A stretch of DNA of 64,000 nt from Mycolicibacterium arabiense (GTDB lineage: Bacteria > Actinomycetota > Actinomycetes > Mycobacteriales > Mycobacteriaceae): contig NZ_AP022593.1 in the NCBI RefSeq assembly GCF_010731815.2, positions 3,782,001-3,846,000 on the forward strand. Direction: 5' to 3'. The translations under genes were made by a program, and so were the position numbers. Numbering within the stretch: position 1 is the first letter of the stretch; every line of letters starts with the position of its first letter. Positions 41,611-49,486 of this stretch are shown one piece after another. The notes under the pieces were generated by a model. That model was not told where the DNA came from. It made no database searches and worked only from the letters and a program-made list of their open reading frames with translations.

Positions 41611-42684
41611 ATGACGCCCAGCCTTGCGACGGTGGATCTCGCACACGAGGGCAACGAGGCCTCCGACCTGGTCCACGTGGACAACGAGGCGCTTCTCGAC
41701 GCCCATGGTTGGGATTTCGGCTTCTGGACGGTTCTCGACGAGGGGCCGGTCGAGGACTGCATTGCAGTGCTGGGACACGCGCGCGGGGCGGCGCCGGACG
41801 CAGGCTGGGAGATCCACCCGCTGCACCTCCAGGCCGGCGACGAGCGCGGGCGAACGGAGGACGCCGAGGCCGTCGCGCGGCACGAGGGCTGGGTCTACGT
41901 CATCGGCTCGCACTACGGGTCCAAGGCGGGGCCGCTGCAGGCCAAGCGCGCCTTCGTCGCCCGCTTCGACGAGCAGTCGATCGACCGTGCGGTACCCGAG
42001 ACCGAGATGCCGATCGACGTGCGCCGCAACAAGTTCCGCCTGCACCGGCTGATCAACGATGCGCTCGACGCCTCACACGTCGTCGCGATCACACCGGGGG
42101 ACACGGTGCGGACCCGTTTCATCGCGCAGACCATCGAACGTGGCGTGCAGCGCAGCAAGGGGTGGGTCGAACGCCTGACCGAGCGAGACGTACCGGTCAA
42201 CATCGAGGGCGCCGCCTTCCGCCCCAACGGCAACCTGCTTCTCGCGCTGCGCTTTCCGACCACCGCCGAGGGTGAGCCGATCCTGATCGAGCTGTCCGGC
42301 GTTCCTGGCATGTTCGAGGCGGACGGCGTCATGCCCACCGTCGAGCACGTGTGGGAGATCGCCGGCGTGTCACCACCCGGCGTGCTGGTGGGCTTCCGCG
42401 CCCTCTCCCACTCCGGCGGCGACGTCTACGACGCGGTCATCGGCTCGATCGACGCCACCGACAAGGGCTCTGTACTACTCGTCGACCATCCCGAAGGGGC
42501 CGAACCGAACTGCTCGCACTGGCGGTTCAGCCTGCCCGCCGACGGGCCGGCCGTCGGCGGCGTACGAGCCGAACTGGTGCAGGACTTCCCCGATCTCCGC
42601 AACGTGGAAGGCCTCGCCGTGGAGGATGGACGGACCTTCTACGTCACCGACGAGGATCACCGCATCCAGGTCCGGTTCGGCTGA
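41611..42684 (+). CDS. Conserved hypothetical protein, probable beta-propeller-like
   Basis: I do not recognise this 357-residue protein with certainty. It is cytosolic (no signal or membrane segment) and beta-rich. Repeated motifs such as 'LVHVDNEALLDAHGWDFGFW', 'EGWVYVIGSHYGS', 'VNIEGAAFRPNGNLLLALRF' and 'RNVEGLAVEDGRTFYVTDED' suggest propeller blades. The 'xxVEGLAxxxG' pattern recalls DUF3616/phytase-like or SMP30-like propellers. It lies 38 bp after the amino-acid permease gene and is convergent with the PPOX gene at 42689 (4-bp gap). Confidence 0.65.
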   Translation: MTPSLATVDLAHEGNEASDLVHVDNEALLDAHGWDFGFWTVLDEGPVEDCIAVLGHARGAAPDAGWEIHPLHLQAGDERGRTEDAEAVARHEGWVYVIGSHYGSKAGPLQAKRAFVARFDEQSIDRAVPETEMPIDVRRNKFRLHRLINDALDASHVVAITPGDTVRTRFIAQTIERGVQRSKGWVERLTERDVPVNIEGAAFRPNGNLLLALRFPTTAEGEPILIELSGVPGMFEADGVMPTVEHVWEIAGVSPPGVLVGFRALSHSGGDVYDAVIGSIDATDKGSVLLVDHPEGAEPNCSHWRFSLPADGPAVGGVRAELVQDFPDLRNVEGLAVEDGRTFYVTDEDHRIQVRFG

Positions 42685-42688
42685 GCGT

Positions 42689-43324
42689 TCAGGTCGGACT
42701 GCGCAGTTCCTCCCGCAGGCGAGCGTTTTCGGCCTGGAGGGCGGCCAACTGCTCCCGCATCGGGGCCAGGACCGGCTCCAGTTCGGCTGCGCTGAACCGG
42801 CGGGTGATGTGCTGCGGGCAGTTCCAGTCGTATGCCTCTACGTGCACGATGACGGCGCGCTCGGGAACTGCCTCGTAGTCGGAGTCGACAAGCGACGCAA
42901 CGAGATCGGGATCGTCCTCGACGGTGACCACTTGGACGCGGCCGAAGATCTTGAGCCGGCGCTGGTGGACGTAGTCGACCGCGATGATGGCGATGCGGTC
43001 GTCGCCGGAGACGTTGCCGGTGGTGATGTACTGCAGGTTCCCGCGGAAGTCGGCCCACCCGATGGTGTGGTCGTCGAGGACCCGCACGAAACCGGCCGGA
43101 CCGCCCCGGTACTGCACGTACGGCCAGCCCGTCTCGCCGACGCTGGCCACGTAGAAGTCGACCCGCTCACCGAGGTAGTCCTTCTCGGCCTCGGTGAGCG
43201 GATCGGTGCCCGGCGTCGCGCGCCCGATTGCGCGCTTGCGCTCGTAGAACGCTCGGCTCCCGTGGTATTCCTGCACGGCGCGCACCCCGTCGGTGAAGGC
43301 CGTCGATGCGTAGTGCTTGCTCAC
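42689..43324 (-). CDS. Pyridoxamine 5'-phosphate oxidase-family protein with C-terminal coiled coil
   Basis: This 211-residue split-barrel flavoprotein has the FMN-binding-type blocks 'FYVASVGETGWPYVQYRGGP' and 'GNVSGDDRIAIIAVDYVHQRRLKIFGRV' in parts, and ends in a Leu/Glu heptad helix ('MREQLAALQAENARLREEL') that should form a coiled coil. Such proteins are often FMN-dependent redox enzymes with unknown substrates. It follows the alpha/beta hydrolase gene by 5 bp on the minus strand and is probably in its operon. Confidence 0.85.
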   Translation of the reverse strand: MSKHYASTAFTDGVRAVQEYHGSRAFYERKRAIGRATPGTDPLTEAEKDYLGERVDFYVASVGETGWPYVQYRGGPAGFVRVLDDHTIGWADFRGNLQYITTGNVSGDDRIAIIAVDYVHQRRLKIFGRVQVVTVEDDPDLVASLVDSDYEAVPERAVIVHVEAYDWNCPQHITRRFSAAELEPVLAPMREQLAALQAENARLREELRSPT

Positions 43325-43329
43325 CTCGG

Positions 43330-44196
43330 TCAGAGCCTGCCCAGGAAGTCGCGGATGTAGCCGGAGATCTCGGCACCGTGAGTCTCGAGAGCGAAGTGAC
43401 CCGCGTCGAGTAGATGGAACTCACCGTTGGGGAGGTCGCGCCGGAAGGCCTCAGCGCCTGCGGCGCCGAAGATCTCGTCGTTCTTGCCCCAGGTGACCAA
43501 CAGTGGTGGCTGGTGGGTGCGGAAGTACTCCTGAAAGGCTGGGTAGCCGTCGAGGTTGAACTGGTAGTCCCAGAACAACTGCAGTTGGATGGCGTCGTTC
43601 CCCTTGCGGTCGAGCCCGGCCTGGTCGAGCAGCCAGGTCTCGGGCGCGATGAGGTCGAGCCGGTCGGCGGGAACGCCGTGGGTGTACTGCCACTTCGTGG
43701 TCTCCGGGGTGAAGTACTCGCGTACCGAATCCTCGTTGGCGGCCCGGTCGGCGGCATGAGCGAACAAGCGATCCCAGAACGGCGTGAACCCCTCGGTGTA
43801 GGCGTTTCCGCTCTGGCTGATGATCGCGGTGATGCGTTCCGGCCGCCGGCTGGCGATCCGCAGGCCGATGGGCGCGCCGTAGTCGTGGATGTAGATCGCG
43901 AACCGCTCGAGGCCCAGATGGTCGATCAGTTGCTCGGTGATCTCGGTCAGACGGTCGAAGCCGTAGCTGAACTGGTTGACCGACGGCATCGCCGACCGGC
44001 CGAACCCGATGTGATCCGGGGCGACGAGGTGGTAGTCGTCGGCGAGTGCCGACATCAGGTTGCGGAACATGTGTGAGCTGGATGGAAAGCCATGTAGGAG
44101 AAGCAAAGTCGGCTTCGAGGGATCACCTGCCTCGCGGTAGAACACCTCCAGCCCGTCGATGGTCGCGGTGCGATGGCGGGTGCCGAATCCGGTCAT
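43330..44196 (-). CDS. Alpha/beta hydrolase with Asp nucleophile (epoxide hydrolase/haloalkane dehalogenase-like)
   Basis: This 288-residue hydrolase has the oxyanion segment 'LLLLHGFPSSSHMFRNLM', a nucleophile elbow 'IHDYGAPIG' with Asp instead of Ser, the acid region around 'WGKNDEIFG' and the base in 'DAGHFALETH'. Asp nucleophiles mark epoxide hydrolases and haloalkane dehalogenases. The ATG giving 'MTGFGTRHRT' follows AGGGA; the longer reading crosses the promoter. It is divergent from a LysR regulator (142-bp gap), which probably controls it and the downstream PPOX gene. Confidence 0.88.
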   Translation of the reverse strand: MTGFGTRHRTATIDGLEVFYREAGDPSKPTLLLLHGFPSSSHMFRNLMSALADDYHLVAPDHIGFGRSAMPSVNQFSYGFDRLTEITEQLIDHLGLERFAIYIHDYGAPIGLRIASRRPERITAIISQSGNAYTEGFTPFWDRLFAHAADRAANEDSVREYFTPETTKWQYTHGVPADRLDLIAPETWLLDQAGLDRKGNDAIQLQLFWDYQFNLDGYPAFQEYFRTHQPPLLVTWGKNDEIFGAAGAEAFRRDLPNGEFHLLDAGHFALETHGAEISGYIRDFLGRL

Positions 44197-44210
44197 GGGT
44201 TCCCTGTCGT

Positions 44211-44226
44211 CGACATTCGATTGTCG
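44211..44226. promoter_or_regulatory. Candidate LysR-type operator
   Basis: CGACA-TTCGAT-TGTCG is an inverted repeat with 5-bp arms in the divergent hydrolase/LysR promoter, just upstream of the hydrolase start. Dyads of this size are usual LysR recognition sites. Inferred. Confidence 0.4.
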
Positions 44227-44338
44227 CGGTTCAGCCTGCGGTGCCGCCGGGGCCGGGACAAGCGGCAATGTCGTATGGCTGTGATCGCGGACGGCGATCA
44301 ATCCGGCGCGGGCGGCCACGTCGATCTAGGATCGGCAA

Positions 44339-45277
44339 GTGGAATTCCGCCAGCTCGAGGCGTTCGTGGCCGTTGCCAACGAACTTCACTTCGGGCGGGC
44401 TGCCGCAAAGCTGCACATCGGTCAGCCGACGCTCAGCGAGCTGGTGCGACGCCTCGAGCGTGAGGTCGGCACCCCGCTGCTCACCCGTACGACGCGTCGG
44501 GTGGCCCTGACCGAGGCGGGTGTCGAGTTGCTGGTCCGCTCCAAGCGGATCGTCGACGAGGTCGAGGGAGCCGTGGCGGCGGTGCAGCGGATATCCGAGG
44601 GTGACGCCGGAACGGTCCGGCTCGGGGTCACGCCGCCCGTTTCTCCAGCGCTCGCACCGCACCTGGCGTCGGCGTTCAGCCGCGAGGCGCCCGACGTCCA
44701 ATTGGTCATCCGGCGGATGTGGTTGCCCGACCTGGAGCGTGCGGTCTCCGACGTCGACGGCGAGGTCGACGTCGCGATCACCTGCGGGCTGGTACCCGAT
44801 CCGCCAGGGATCCTCAGCGAAGTGTTCTGCGCCGAGCCGCTTCTGGTGGGTCTTCGGCCCGACCATCGTCTCTCGGGCAGTGAGGCCATCGATCTGCACG
44901 ACCTCGCGGGCGACACGCTCGGGTTGCACAGCGCTGACCTGTTCCCGGCGTGGCATCTGGCCATCCGGCAGGTCCTCGACGCAGTGGGCGTGTCGCCGCC
45001 GACAGTCGAACTCGCCGATACCGATCTGGCGGCGTACCACTGGCAGACTCAGCACGAGGTCGAGTGGATCCTCACCACCGAGGCCATGTCGGAGAACCAC
45101 ACCGCCACTGCGCTCGTCCCGCTCGCGCCCCGTCAGGTGGTGCCGTACACCCTGCAGTGGTGCCCGATCCGGGCGACCACCGCCGCCGTCGGCCGCTTCG
45201 TCAACCTCGCCCTGTCCGTCGACGTGCCGCCGGGATGGGTGAGCCAGCCGGACCACCTCAGGCACGAGACCACCTGA
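44339..45277 (+). CDS. LysR-family transcriptional regulator
   Basis: This 312-residue regulator has the classical N-terminal HTH ('LEAFVAVANELHFGRAAAKLHIGQPTLSELVRRLE' pattern) and a periplasmic-binding-like effector domain ('GTVRLGVTPPVSPALAPHLA'). It starts at GTG with no clear ribosome site. The position suggests control of the divergent epoxide-hydrolase-like/PPOX pair and perhaps itself. Confidence 0.93.
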   Translation: MEFRQLEAFVAVANELHFGRAAAKLHIGQPTLSELVRRLEREVGTPLLTRTTRRVALTEAGVELLVRSKRIVDEVEGAVAAVQRISEGDAGTVRLGVTPPVSPALAPHLASAFSREAPDVQLVIRRMWLPDLERAVSDVDGEVDVAITCGLVPDPPGILSEVFCAEPLLVGLRPDHRLSGSEAIDLHDLAGDTLGLHSADLFPAWHLAIRQVLDAVGVSPPTVELADTDLAAYHWQTQHEVEWILTTEAMSENHTATALVPLAPRQVVPYTLQWCPIRATTAAVGRFVNLALSVDVPPGWVSQPDHLRHETT

Positions 45278-45339
45278 ACCGTTTGGGGCGAGTCGTCGTA
45301 AACGCCTGCGGGACGATCGATCGGTTCTAGCATCGACGA

Positions 45340-46743
45340 ATGACGTCGACGAGTAGTGAATCGAGCGACTACCTGGCCAAACGGACCCTGAAACAGGGCA
45401 GTGCGGGATGGCTGCTGCTGGCGGGTCTGGGCGTCGGCTACGTGATCTCCGGTGACTACTCGGGGTGGAACTTCGGTCTCGCCGAGGGAGGCTTCGGCGG
45501 ACTGCTGATCGCCGGCGTCCTCATTGCCGGGATGTACTTCGCCATGGTGCTGGGCATGGCCGAGATGTCCTCGGCGCTTCCGGCCGCAGGTGGTGGCTAC
45601 ACGTTCGCGCGCCGTGCGCTCGGACCGTGGGGCGGATTCGCCACTGGGACGGCCATTTTGATCGAGTACGCAATCGCCCCCGCCGCGATCGCGACGTTCA
45701 TCGGCGCCTACGTGGAGTCGCTCGGACTGTTCGGCATCACCGACGGGTGGTGGGTGTACCTGGCGGTGTACCTCATCTTCATCGGCATCCACCTCACCGG
45801 TGTCGGCGAGGCGTTGAAGGTCATGTTCGTCATCACGGCCGTCGCGCTGGCGGGCCTCATCGTCTTCGCCATCTCGGCGGTCGGCAGCTTCGATGCCGCC
45901 AACCTGACCGACATCGCCCCGACCGATGCGGCAGGCGCCTCGGCGTTCCTGCCGTTCGGATACCTCGGGATCTGGGCGGCCGTGCCGTTCGCGATCTGGT
46001 TCTTCCTCGCCATCGAGGGCGTACCCCTGGCCGCCGAGGAAGCGAAGGACCCGGCGCGCAACGTACCGCGGGGCATCATCGCCGCGATGGGGGTGCTGCT
46101 GATCACGGGCACCACCGTCCTGATCCTCACCGCGGGCTCCGGTGGCGCCGAGGCCATGAGCGCGTCCGGTAATCCGCTCGTCGAGGCACTGGGCGACTCG
46201 TCGATGGCCAAGGTGGTCAACTACATCGGACTGGCCGGGCTGGTCGCGAGCTTCTTCTCGATCATCTACGCCTATTCGCGCCAGCTGTTCGCACTGTCTC
46301 GCGCTGGGTACCTACCCAAGCGGCTGTCGGTGGTGAACTCGCGGAAGGCGCCGGTGCTGGCGCTGATCGTGCCCGGCATCGTCGGCTTCGTTCTCTCCCT
46401 CACCGGCCAGGGCGCGATGCTGCTCAACATGGCCGTCTTCGGTGCCGCGCTGTCCTACGTCCTCATGATGATCAGCCACATCACGCTGCGGGTGCGCGAA
46501 CCGGACATGCCCCGGCCGTACCGCACTCCGGGCGGCATCGTCACCACGTCGTTCGCACTCGTGATCGCAGCTCTGGCGGTGGTGGCGACCTTCCTCGTCG
46601 ACAGCACGGCGGCAACCTGGTGTCTGGTCGTGTTCGCCCTCTTCATGGCCTACTTCGGCTTCTACAGCCGCCACCACGTCGTGGCGAACTCGCCGGACGA
46701 GGAATTCGCGGCGCTGGCGGCCGCGGAGAAGGACCTCGGCTGA
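45340..46743 (+). CDS. APC-family permease, ethanolamine-permease type
   Basis: This 467-residue protein has about 12 helices and features of the ethanolamine transporter (EAT) branch: 'LGVGYVISGDYSGWNFGLAEGGFGG' near the N-terminus, 'AEMSSALPAAGGGYTFARRALGPWGG' and 'FFLAIEGVPLAAEEAKDPARN'. It probably imports ethanolamine or an amino acid. No ethanolamine ammonia-lyase genes are in the window. The ATG lacks a Shine-Dalgarno; TAGCAT lies 5 bp before it, so a leaderless message is possible. Confidence 0.9.
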   Translation: MTSTSSESSDYLAKRTLKQGSAGWLLLAGLGVGYVISGDYSGWNFGLAEGGFGGLLIAGVLIAGMYFAMVLGMAEMSSALPAAGGGYTFARRALGPWGGFATGTAILIEYAIAPAAIATFIGAYVESLGLFGITDGWWVYLAVYLIFIGIHLTGVGEALKVMFVITAVALAGLIVFAISAVGSFDAANLTDIAPTDAAGASAFLPFGYLGIWAAVPFAIWFFLAIEGVPLAAEEAKDPARNVPRGIIAAMGVLLITGTTVLILTAGSGGAEAMSASGNPLVEALGDSSMAKVVNYIGLAGLVASFFSIIYAYSRQLFALSRAGYLPKRLSVVNSRKAPVLALIVPGIVGFVLSLTGQGAMLLNMAVFGAALSYVLMMISHITLRVREPDMPRPYRTPGGIVTTSFALVIAALAVVATFLVDSTAATWCLVVFALFMAYFGFYSRHHVVANSPDEEFAALAAAEKDLG

Positions 46744-46796
46744 GCCTCCGGGACGGCGCGCCTGAGCGCAGAAGCGCGATCTCGGTGATGAGAATG

Positions 46797-46823
46797 GGAT
46801 TACCGCGCGTGCTGCGGGGGTAT
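46797..46823 (+). promoter_or_regulatory. SigF-like promoter of the 41-residue acidic protein
   Basis: GGATT-N16-GGGTAT is a good match to the mycobacterial SigF pattern and ends 37 bp before the ATG. It shares the 16-bp spacer and exact -10 with the promoter at 17023. Observed motif; sigma assignment from recalled consensus. Confidence 0.52.
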
Positions 46824-46860
46824 TGGACAGCCTGACCCCGAACCCACGAGGAGATCAGCG

Positions 46861-46986
46861 ATGACGTCCCAAGAACCCACGCCCGCCGACACCAACGTCG
46901 ACGAGGACGAGGTGGTTGCCACCCCCGCCACGCCCGGTGCACAGGCACTCGGCGACGATGCAGCCGACGGGTCCGACGAGGGCTAG
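46861..46986 (+). CDS. Small acidic protein (41 aa), unknown function
   Basis: A 41-residue frame starts at an ATG behind GAGGAGA. It encodes an Asp/Glu/Thr/Ala-rich, probably disordered protein ('MTSQEPTPADTNVDEDEVV', ending 'ADGSDEG'). Ribosome site, SigF-like promoter and composition parallel the acidic protein at 17095, so it is probably a real stress-induced gene. It is convergent with the ATP-grasp gene. Confidence 0.58.
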   Translation: MTSQEPTPADTNVDEDEVVATPATPGAQALGDDAADGSDEG

Positions 46987-46991
46987 GCAGC

Positions 46992-47948
46992 TCACCGGTA
47001 GCGGCGCGGGACCGTCCACGGGCGGCCGAAGTCCGCATTGAAGGACTCCGGGTCGAACGGGCTGTCCCCGCCGGCCGGAAAACTCGTCAGCTCCCCGAAG
47101 ACGATCCGGCCGTCGACGTCGTACAGGTCCACCCGAACGAAGTCCGTATCGACGCCGAGCCGCTCTGCGACGTCGACCATCTCGTGCAGGCGCGCCGGTC
47201 GACGCGGTTCCGGACGTGCCCAGGGCAACCCGCCGGTGAGTGGAAGGTGCTCCCAGTCGGCGGTGAAGAAGTCCTGCGTACGCCGCGCGAACCGGCCGCT
47301 GTCGACCTGAACGAAGTGGCACTTCCCGTGGTAGACGAAGAATTTGTAGTCGTCCGGGATGGCACCGTCGGCGCCTGCGAGAAGTTCCTCGACGATGACT
47401 TGCCGCGGCACCCGCCCGTAGACCCACTCGCGGTTCGGCCCCTGTCCGTAGAGCTGCCGAACCCAACCTGCTGCGATCGCGATGACGTCCTCCCGCGGCG
47501 CGTGCTCGGGATGGACGTGGCAGTACACCCAGCTGTTGGGCTCGCTCGGTAGGCGCGCGCCGCGGTCGGCGGCGGGGGAGACCACGATCGCTGCTCCGCT
47601 GCCGTGGATCGGCTTCACCACGTACGACTCCGGCAGGTCGATTCCCCGCAGCGCCTCGGGGTCGGCCACGACGGCATAGGCGCGCGGCAGGTAGTGGTCG
47701 CCGACGGCTGCTGCGACGTGCTCGCGCACTGCCGCCTTGTCCGCGAACGTCACGACGAGCGCGCGGCGGTCACGCAGCATCTTGTAGCGCACCTTGTCGC
47801 CGAAGGTCGTGGGCTTCCGGGTCCGCCATAGCCGGAGCGCTCGCACGAGTTGGCTGCGCTCCCGCCACCGGACGGACGTCACCCGAGTCAGGCTACGGCT
47901 GGGCGTGGGTTCCATCACATCCGGCCTAAAAGGCAGCGGATCGGGCAT
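46992..47948 (-). CDS. TupA-like ATP-grasp protein
   Basis: This 318-residue enzyme resembles TupA-like ATP-grasp proteins: 'KVRYKMLRDRRALVVTFADK' near the N-terminus, 'SYVVKPIHGSGAAIVV' as ATP-binding loop, 'QVIVEELLAG', 'DYKFFVYHGKCHFVQVD' and 'FVRVDLYDVDGRIVFGELT' with the metal-binding acidic residues. TupA enzymes ligate amino acids onto polymers such as teichuronopeptides; related proteins sit in polysaccharide loci. A second ATG at residue 12 (47915) is possible. No polysaccharide cluster is adjacent, so the acceptor is unknown. Confidence 0.85.
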   Translation of the reverse strand: MPDPLPFRPDVMEPTPSRSLTRVTSVRWRERSQLVRALRLWRTRKPTTFGDKVRYKMLRDRRALVVTFADKAAVREHVAAAVGDHYLPRAYAVVADPEALRGIDLPESYVVKPIHGSGAAIVVSPAADRGARLPSEPNSWVYCHVHPEHAPREDVIAIAAGWVRQLYGQGPNREWVYGRVPRQVIVEELLAGADGAIPDDYKFFVYHGKCHFVQVDSGRFARRTQDFFTADWEHLPLTGGLPWARPEPRRPARLHEMVDVAERLGVDTDFVRVDLYDVDGRIVFGELTSFPAGGDSPFDPESFNADFGRPWTVPRRYR

Positions 47949-47961
47949 ATTGCAGCCACCA

Positions 47962-47978
47962 GCAAGCGTTTTGCTTGC
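47962..47978. promoter_or_regulatory. Inverted repeat in the divergent ATP-grasp/small-protein promoter
   Basis: GCAAGC-GTTTT-GCTTGC has 6-bp arms and lies 14 bp upstream of the ATP-grasp start, in a local AT-rich stretch. It may be an operator or a leader hairpin for the leftward gene. No regulator gene is adjacent. Confidence 0.35.
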
Positions 47979-48040
47979 AATAGTTAGCAGTGGATGCGTT
48001 GGCTGAGCACATGCCCACCCAGCCGAGACGAGGAGGCGAC

Positions 48041-48277
48041 ATGACGATCATCGACGTTGGCGCCCACATCGGCGGGATTGCCGACGGGGTGCTGGACAGG
48101 ATGCGCCCGGCCACTGACCTGCTGGTGGGTACGGCGCGAGTGAGTTCGTCGTACGTCGACCGCCTGCTGCACCCGAACGCGGTGGACACGTCGACGGATC
48201 AGTGCGCCCCGCGTGACCGCGTGATCCCTCCGCGCAACGAAGTCGTCATCGTCCCGAGGGCACTGACCCGCTGCTGA
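48041..48277 (+). CDS. Small hypothetical protein (78 aa)
   Basis: This 78-residue protein starts at an ATG 5 bp behind GAGGAGG ('MTIIDVGAHIGGIADGVLDR') and ends 'RNEVVIVPRALTRC'. I do not recognise a family. It is soluble and mildly acidic at the start, with a single C-terminal Cys. The strong ribosome site supports coding. A longer reading from 47990 lacks such a site. It overlaps the 3' end of the convergent methionine aminopeptidase gene by 32 bp. Confidence 0.55.
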   Translation: MTIIDVGAHIGGIADGVLDRMRPATDLLVGTARVSSSYVDRLLHPNAVDTSTDQCAPRDRVIPPRNEVVIVPRALTRC

Positions 48278-49040
48278 GCGGCGTCAAAATGCGCGGGCCG
48301 GATTCGGTGATCGCGATGGTGTGTTCGGAGTGGGCGGTCTTCGACCCGTCTGCCGAACGCAGAGTCCAACCGTCGGAATCCATCACCAGACGGTCGCTGC
48401 CGCGTGCCCACCACGGTTCGAGCGCGAGCGTCATCCCGGCTCGCAGGACCAACCCCCGGCCGCGCTTCCCGCGGTTGGCGACGTGCGGATCCTCGTGCAT
48501 GGTGCGCCCCAGGCCGTGGCCGCCGAACTCGGCATTGACGCGGTAGCCCGCTTCGACGGCAACTCCCTCGATGGCAGCCGAGATGTCACCGAGTCGTCCG
48601 CCGGGGACTGCCGCGGCGATGCCTGCGTCGAGGGCCCTCCGTGTCGAGTCGACCAGCGCCACGTCCGCGGGGTCCGGCTGATCGCCCACGATGACCGTGA
48701 CTGCGGAATCGGCCACCCAGCCGTCGATCGAGACCGCGAAGTCCAGGCTCAACACGTCGCCATCGCGCAGCACGTGATCACGCGGCATGCCGTGCAGGAC
48801 GGCGTCGTTGACCGACAGGCAGATGACGTTCCGGAACGGGCCGCGGCCGAACGACGGCGCGTAGTCCCAGTAGCAGGATTCCGCGCCGCGGTCCTCGACG
48901 AGCTTGCGGGCATGGTGTTCGAGCTGCATGAGGTTCACCCCCGGCTGCGCCTCGGCCGACAGGGTGGCCAGCGTTTCGGCGACGAATTCGCCAGTCACCG
49001 CCATCTTGTCGATCTCGGCAGCAGTCTTGAGTTCGATCAC
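48246..49040 (-). CDS. map: Type I methionine aminopeptidase
   Basis: This 264-residue metallopeptidase has all five metal ligands visible in family positions: two Asp in 'LSLDFAVSIDGWVADSAV', His in 'GGHGLGRTMHEDP', Glu in 'LALEPWW' and Glu in 'HSEHTIAI'. It removes the initiator Met. The second GTG (49040) has GGAGG 5 bp before it; the first GTG (49052) overlaps that site and is less likely. It is divergent from an XRE regulator with two identical-pattern operators between, which is unusual for a housekeeping Map and suggests an inducible accessory copy. Confidence 0.92.
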   Translation of the reverse strand: MIELKTAAEIDKMAVTGEFVAETLATLSAEAQPGVNLMQLEHHARKLVEDRGAESCYWDYAPSFGRGPFRNVICLSVNDAVLHGMPRDHVLRDGDVLSLDFAVSIDGWVADSAVTVIVGDQPDPADVALVDSTRRALDAGIAAAVPGGRLGDISAAIEGVAVEAGYRVNAEFGGHGLGRTMHEDPHVANRGKRGRGLVLRAGMTLALEPWWARGSDRLVMDSDGWTLRSADGSKTAHSEHTIAITESGPRILTPLSSGSVPSGR

Positions 49041-49055
49041 GAGAACCTCCACGCT

Positions 49056-49071
49056 CGGTATTCTTATACCG
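49056..49071. promoter_or_regulatory. XRE operator copy 1 (CGGTAT-N4-ATACCG)
   Basis: A perfect dyad CGGTAT-TCTT-ATACCG lies 15 bp upstream of the aminopeptidase GTG. It shares the CGGTAT...ATACCG pattern and 16-bp length with copy 2, 35 bp away, on either side of the divergent promoter. Probably bound by the adjacent XRE protein. Confidence 0.62.
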
Positions 49072-49090
49072 CCGCGACGCTACCAGAAGA

Positions 49091-49106
49091 CGGTATTTGA
49101 ATACCG
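49091..49106. promoter_or_regulatory. XRE operator copy 2 (CGGTATT-TG-AATACCG)
   Basis: The second dyad has 7-bp arms and ends 3 bp before the XRE gene's first ATG, so it must overlap that gene's promoter or leader. Together with copy 1 it gives one site per divergent gene and supports joint autoregulation. Confidence 0.62.
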
Positions 49107-49109
49107 GCT

Positions 49110-49388
49110 ATGCTGGCCCACATGGTGCGCGTCCCCCTGAGTCCCGAGCAGGTGAAGGCCGGTCAGCGACTCGGCGCTCTGATCAGGACCGCCCGGGCCG
49201 GTCGCGATCCGGACGTGATCGCTCGAGACGCCGGAATCTCACCCGAGACGCTGCGCAAGATCGAGGTCGGCAGGATGCCGAGCCCCAGTTTCGGCACGGT
49301 CATCGGACTCTGCAATGCGCTCGGCATGCCGCTGCAGGATGCCGTCGACGCGTGGCGCGGCGTCGACGACCGACGGCTGGCCATCTAG
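49110..49388 (+). CDS. XRE-family helix-turn-helix regulator (92 aa)
   Basis: This small DNA-binding protein consists essentially of one Cro/CI helix-turn-helix: 'GQRLGALIRTARAGRDPDVI', 'ARDAGISPETLRKIEVGRMPSPSFGTV' in family order, then 'IGLCNALGMPLQDAVDAW'. No sensor domain is present, so it may respond through partner binding or act as a simple autorepressor. Its first ATG is almost directly after operator copy 2; ATG 49122 is an alternative. It is divergent from the methionine aminopeptidase gene. Confidence 0.9.
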   Translation: MLAHMVRVPLSPEQVKAGQRLGALIRTARAGRDPDVIARDAGISPETLRKIEVGRMPSPSFGTVIGLCNALGMPLQDAVDAWRGVDDRRLAI

Positions 49389-49486
49389 CAGCTAGCCGGT
49401 AGGCGGCGTTCTCACCAGCGGCAATGTGATCGACGCCGCCGTGATGAAGGGTCATTCGTAGACATTCCGTCGACGAAGGACGCCTC

